NCBI GenBank assembly: GCA_003290165.1
Contig: QNQO01007624.1
Span: 38,810-102,809, forward strand
Reading direction: 5' to 3'
DNA from: Berberis thunbergii
Taxonomy: Eukaryota > Streptophyta > Magnoliopsida > Ranunculales > Berberidaceae
Length of the DNA: 64,000 nucleotides
How positions within the stretch are numbered: position 1 is the first letter of the stretch; each line of letters opens with the position of its first letter. Below are positions 59,481-64,000 of the stretch, piece by piece. The translations under genes and the position numbers were made by a program. Under the pieces are notes generated by a model. That model ran no database searches. It worked only from the letters and a program-made list of their open reading frames with translations, and was not told the DNA's origin.

Positions 59481-61490
59481 CTAGCAAAGAGATGCAAGAT
59501 GAAGAAGAATAAGTGCAAATATAAAGCAGATCCTGCCATATCTCAGATTCATAGAACTCTTAAATTTTCAATTCAAAATGTCTAGAATACTTGGTATAAA
59601 AGGATCATAAAAAGAATTACTTGAAACACAGGCAACCTAAACAATGTAAAACTAAAATATTGAAGCAAAAATTCAATAAATAATAACAAATAAATCTAAA
59701 ATGGTACGCATTTTTATTCTTTGACGGTCCAAAAATTAGAAAATATAGATTTATTGACTCTTAGCGGTCCCTTTGAAATACAATAACATTCCAATTAAAA
59801 AACTAAATAAAAAAATAGCTCACAGTAGAAGTCATCACCAACAATTTTTTCAACAACCAAAGTAACAGTTCCCATCAAACTTCAAATAACCATGAACTTT
59901 TTCTTTTGATTCACAATTAACTAAGATATGATAAAAAAAAAACCAACACACTAAAGTGTTACCAAAACTAGCAGCCAAAACCAGTAGGGCAGTACAGTCG
60001 GGCACAGACAGACTGGACCGGCCCTAGGTATGCGAGCCCCAACTTCTGGATTTAATAGGTCATATATGTTACTTCGAAACATTAAAGGGCTCTTTGATTT
60101 TTTGCTCCAAGTTGCACCCCAAAAAAAAAAAAAACATTAACCTAATTACTTCACAGTTGTTTTCCCTTCCTCTTTTCTGAGCTTCTTCTTCTATACAAAA
60201 AAAAAAGAAAAAAAAAAAAAGAAGCAAAAACGACTTATGCAAACAACAACAACAATTTGTTCTTTGTAACAATGATTACGATTACTGCAAAACTTCATGC
60301 GAACTTAAGAGGAAGAAACAGATAAACAACTGACTCTTAGTTTGAGAAAAGCTTCAATAACTCCTTCAAACCTCTCAAAACCGATCACAAAATTTAGACT
60401 CGACGATTAATTCCCATCATTCGCTTCTCGCTAGTAGGCATTATGATTTTGAATGAATTGTTTGAATAATTAATCAGCGAGAATTGGCAGTTTCTCGCCA
60501 AGCGATTAATCACTTTATAAACCCACCGATTAATTAGTCTATAACAATATGTTATAAATAAACGAGAATAATAAAAAAAAAAAATTAATCCTCTAACCTC
60601 ATCAGTACTCTACCAAGAGTGTCTAAAGAGACTAAAGAGATAATATTTAAGAGAAAAGAGAAAAACGACCAAAGTATCAACCAAAACTTATGGAAAGCCA
60701 TACCTTTATCTAACATTGAAATTTTTTAATTATTTTCTTATATCTTTCTTTAAATCATGGCATGTGATGTTTACCATGTCAATATTCATAATTTAAAATA
60801 AATAAAAAATCCCTTGTAGTAAACTATTACTTAGGATAGAGAACATATTTTATAAAATACATGCCGATTAATTCCAATTAATCTGGATTGATCCAAATCT
60901 CATAATACTCTTGAACTGATTAATGATTTAACTGCATAGAACATTAATACTAATCCTACTTGGTTTACAAAGGAACAACCCAATTATTTAGAACATAACA
61001 TCCTAATTAATATAAACAAAAATACGTAAAACTAACCTATATTCTCATTCCATCATTCTTCCCAAATTCAATAAGCTCTTCATCAAACTTTGATTATGAA
61101 ATCTAGAAAAATTGCACCAATACTTGTCAACTACTAAGTACTAACTTTTCCTTTCTACCTACTCGTGGCACTACAAACAAGAAAGTCACAAATTCAACAC
61201 CCACCAAAATTTTCAACTTGAATTTGCAGCTCAAAATAAGTCCACTTCCTTATCCGAATTTTCTCAAACATATTGCAACATTCATCATTAATTATCCCAA
61301 ATTAGATCACATAATATAGTGTGTAGTTGTACATAGGAAACATGCTGGTGGTGAATACCATCAACATCAGAATCACATGCAAGGCTTTACAGTGTTCAAC
61401 AAGGGTTCAAGAGGTCACAGAGTTCAGCAAGGTCTTAGGGTATTCAGGAATTAAAGCATTCAGGAAGGGTGCCATGGCGTTCAGGAACTA
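59481..61490. other. upstream of recognised MED33 exons; no first exon found
   Basis: The family N-terminus (about 80 residues) could not be found on the minus strand here. The region has poly-A runs (60121-60135, 60203-60222) and scattered GATTAATC/CGATTAATT words near 60405-60950 that may mark an old hAT-type MITE. Otherwise it is AT-rich without clear features. Confidence 0.45.
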
Positions 61491-61492
61491 AA

Positions 61493-61783
61493 AGCTTGTT
61501 TGTTAAAGACTTATTTTATCACTTAAGACTTAATTCTGAAAAATTCAATGGGTTTTCAATTAAGTTTTGATTATAATGTGAAGTCTAAATTGAACTAGTG
61601 CTCAGTGCCAAATTAAGTTTTGAGAAAGCAAAGTTTTTTTTTTTTTTTTAATGTAAAACTGAAAGTAGTAAGTGTTCCAAACCTTCCATTTTTCACCTTC
61701 TTTTGTTACCTTGACATATTTACATGTAAAAAGTATGATTAAAGTTTATCTTTCATAAAAATGAGTCCAACAAGCAAACCAAA
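61493..61783. mobile_element. possible hAT-like MITE
   Basis: GCTTGTTTGTTAAAGACT at the left is mirrored at the right by AGTCCAACAAGCAAAC. About 290 bp lie between, with a poly-T run. The inverted ends match at about 13 of 18. No target duplication is evident. Confidence 0.45.
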
Positions 61784-61919
61784 GTCTTGATATTCAACAT
61801 TCAAGATTTCTTTACAATATCAACATTTAGTATAAGCCTTCAATATAACTGTATAAGCTTTTGGTGTTTTAAACAAATGAGCTCTTAATCTCCTTCCATC
61901 CTCTATTTCCTTCTTTGGG

Positions 61920-63260
61920 TTTATGGCATTTAAGTTTTCAACTACTTCCTTTATCCGCTGCGCTATGACTTGGGTACCTGTAAATGCTCTTATTGATTTT
62001 CTTGCGAAGTTGGTATGGAAAAAGGGGTCCTTCCATAGTTTGTTTCTTTATGTGGATGCTATTTGGAATAAAATTTCAACTAAGGTTGAGGTAACTCATA
62101 AAGGTATGGACATCGCGTCACTTAGCTCACCATGTGAGTTGTGTGTGGGTTCGATTGGTTTGGAGTTATCTTATAAGTATGTTAGGATAAGACACACCAT
62201 ATCATATTACTCCTATAGGGAAACTCTACGGTGCGTATGCCCAAGGAGATGAGTGGTCTAGGCATTACGCCTCTTCAATTTGTGAACAAGGCATTATTAT
62301 AAGTGGTTATGGCGACTTATTTTCGTACGAAAACACAATGCTTATGGAAGGATGTGATTAGAGCTAAATATTAATATACATGAGCGTTCTAGCTCCCTAG
62401 ACATCCACGAGGTTCAAATCGTACTAGTATTTGAAGAAAAATATTTAACTATAAATATAAATTTGTTCAAGGGGTTGAGATGGTTCTAGGAAGAAAGATA
62501 AGGTTAAGTTCTGGGAAGATGTTTGGCGGGGGAGATGGCATTAAAATATAGGTGTCCAAAACTTTTAGCATTGTGTGAGGGGAAGCAGGGTCAAGTGGTT
62601 GATTTTGGTAGGCAAGATGATGGCGATTTGCATTGAGACTTTCACTTATGTAGGAACACTCTTTAAGTGGGTGAGAGGTAGTAGTTTGCCTTTTTATCAA
62701 AATGCCTTATAGAGTGTTACTTTGAGTCATGAAGATGACAGATAGGTGTGGAAGGGAGATAAAGAAAGAGGATTTTCATTTGGTGTGTATCTTTTGAGGT
62801 TGGCCATAGATAATTTGCCAAGAGGATTTTGGTGTCGAAAAAGGATTGCCTTCAAGGATATCTGTTTCAAGGGTATCTTGCCTTCACGGGGACGATTGCC
62901 TTCGAAGGATTTGCTCACGGGAATTGACATTTGAATGTAGTTTTTGCGCGGTTGATTTTGAAACCTCAGTTCACTTGCTAATGCATTGTAGATGAGTCTA
63001 CAAGGGTATAGAGGCATTTTGGTGGAATGTTAGGTGTTGGTTGGGTCATGCCTCCTACCGTGGAGACGTTAAAAGTTGAAAGACGTTGAATCATCTGTCT
63101 TCTAAAGAAAAAGGATTTGGAGTTTACTACCTTATGCAATGTTTTTGGACGGTATGAAAAGAGCGTAATAGTAAGGTGTTTTGTGACAAATCATCACATT
63201 TTGGATCGGTGATCATGGAGGTCCTCATTACTGTTTAGGGATGGGTGTGCATCTTCTTCT
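61920..63260 (+). mobile_element. LINE 3' part (RT tail and zf-RVT), decayed
   Basis: Plus strand, several frames: VRMPKEMSGLGITPLQFVNK then ALL (62228-62290), LWKDVIRAKY-like text (about 62340-62375), VKFWEDVWRGRW (about 62503-62540), and a GDKERGFSFGVY...LPSKDLLTG stretch (62755-62930). This is the usual order of the post-RT and zinc-binding part of plant L1-like LINEs. Stops are frequent. The 5' end was not found. Confidence 0.65.
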
Positions 63261-63360
63261 TTCAAAAGGATTTTTTTTAAGAATTTGATTTTAATTATGA
63301 CGTCAGGAGTATTATGCGATAGAATGATGTCTGCAAGGCTAAAAGGGAAATTATAAATAA

Positions 63361-63901
63361 TTGTTCGACCAGCTATGCTACGGTTCAGAATGTTGGACTA
63401 CTACGGACAACATACGCATAGGATGGCAGTAGCAGAATGTGTATGTTAAGGTGGATGTGTGGTAAAACTCGTAAGAATAAATTAGAATGAAAGAATTAGG
63501 AGATGCTAGGTGTAGCGCCCATAAAGGACAAATTAGAAAAAGACGTTTAACTTGGTTTGGTCATGTGCGGAGGAGACCAAGCACGGCGCCAATTAGAAAA
63601 TGTCTAGATTGGCAAGTTAATGGAGGGTGTAGACGAAGGGGATGACCATTGAAAACTTGGATGAAGGCGGTGAATGAAGATATCATTGAGCTTGGATTAG
63701 GCGAGGATATGTGAAAAGACCGCATTGCTTGGAGAACCAAAATTCATGTAGCCGACCCCAAAATATCGGGAATGGGCTTTGATGATTATGATGATGAATT
63801 TAATTGTTAATTGAGAGATTCTATGGTGCCAAGACCTTAATTCTTTAAGGTTTCAATTTGTATATTAGTATTGCTTAATAAAAATTTTACCTTTAAAAAA
63901 A
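63361..63901 (+). mobile_element. RTE-type LINE 3' end with A-rich tail
   Basis: Plus-strand text reads RPAMLYGSECWTTTDN, then RLTWFGHVRRRPSTAPIRKC, PLKTWMKAVNEDIIELGLGE and IHVADPKISGMGFDDYDDEF. These are the hallmark C-terminal blocks of the widespread plant RTE LINE. It ends in TTTACCTTTAAAAAAAAT at about 63901. Three or more stops break it. It is distinct from the L1-like piece just upstream. Confidence 0.7.
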
Positions 63902-64000
63902 ATACGGTATATCGTTAGACGTAATTCCAGATTTTCCGCAATAAAGCTTCTAACTAGATGAAGTGGCTATGGAGATTTAAATTTTATTGGGGATTGGTTC

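Noticed and set aside
59374..59539. Alternative MED33 start at 59537-59539 giving a hydrophobic, signal-like leader
   Set aside because: The upstream codons do not resemble the family, and the polypyrimidine-AG just before the conserved text marks an internal exon. A secretory leader makes no sense for a nuclear Mediator subunit.
1..64000. CRISPR arrays, bacterial operons, rRNA genes
   Set aside because: The direct repeats found are retroelement or satellite-type without regular spacers. No rRNA segment or prokaryotic gene layout was seen; introns and retroelements point to a plant nuclear genome.

Overview
The window is nuclear DNA of a flowering plant, probably a eudicot: it is AT-rich, its genes are intron-split with GT-AG junctions, and most of it is Ty3/gypsy, LINE, SINE, CACTA-like and foldback repeats. 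Only two ordinary host genes can be recognised, both on the minus strand. (1) At 7398-10815 are the first two exons of a PAP/OAS1-type nucleotidyltransferase gene carrying the FGS and DGDID catalytic motifs; no further exons were found. (2) At 48287-59480 are eleven exons of MED33 (plant Mediator tail subunit MED5/REF4/RFR1); the first exon or exons are missing. The 3' half of MED33 is clean, while the 5' half carries more than ten single-base indels.

The central 28 kb (11.4-42.3 kb) is a nest of repeats. An unclassified, AT-rich repeat family with about 420-bp inverted arms occurs as four units (U1-U4). Unit U3 is split by a degenerate Tat-lineage gypsy element lying on the minus strand (20628-39675). 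That element is itself split inside gag by an Athila-lineage gypsy element on the plus strand (28133-37983) flanked by a perfect 5-bp target duplication, ACAAT. By eye the LTR pairs differ by roughly 14% (Tat) and 5-6% (Athila), which agrees with the order of nesting. Both elements have lost coding capacity. The Tat element lacks any visible RT/integrase, has lost its protease active-site Asp, and keeps a decayed antisense ORF and a ~125-bp tandem array.

Flanks: 1-7 kb holds little beyond possible MITEs and a LINE 3' remnant. 42-48 kb holds an LTR fragment related to the Tat element, a CACTA-like subterminal-repeat array, tRNA-derived SINEs and the second copy of a ~180-bp foldback element whose first copy (11703-11883) has an empty site in U3. 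61.9-63.9 kb holds two LINE 3' ends on the plus strand.

All assignments come from reading translations and repeats by eye; no alignment or database search was run. Some short calls (MITEs, SINE boundaries) are tentative. I found no convincing new biological system. The best leads are the indel-ridden MED33 half, the dated nest and the foldback element with its empty site.
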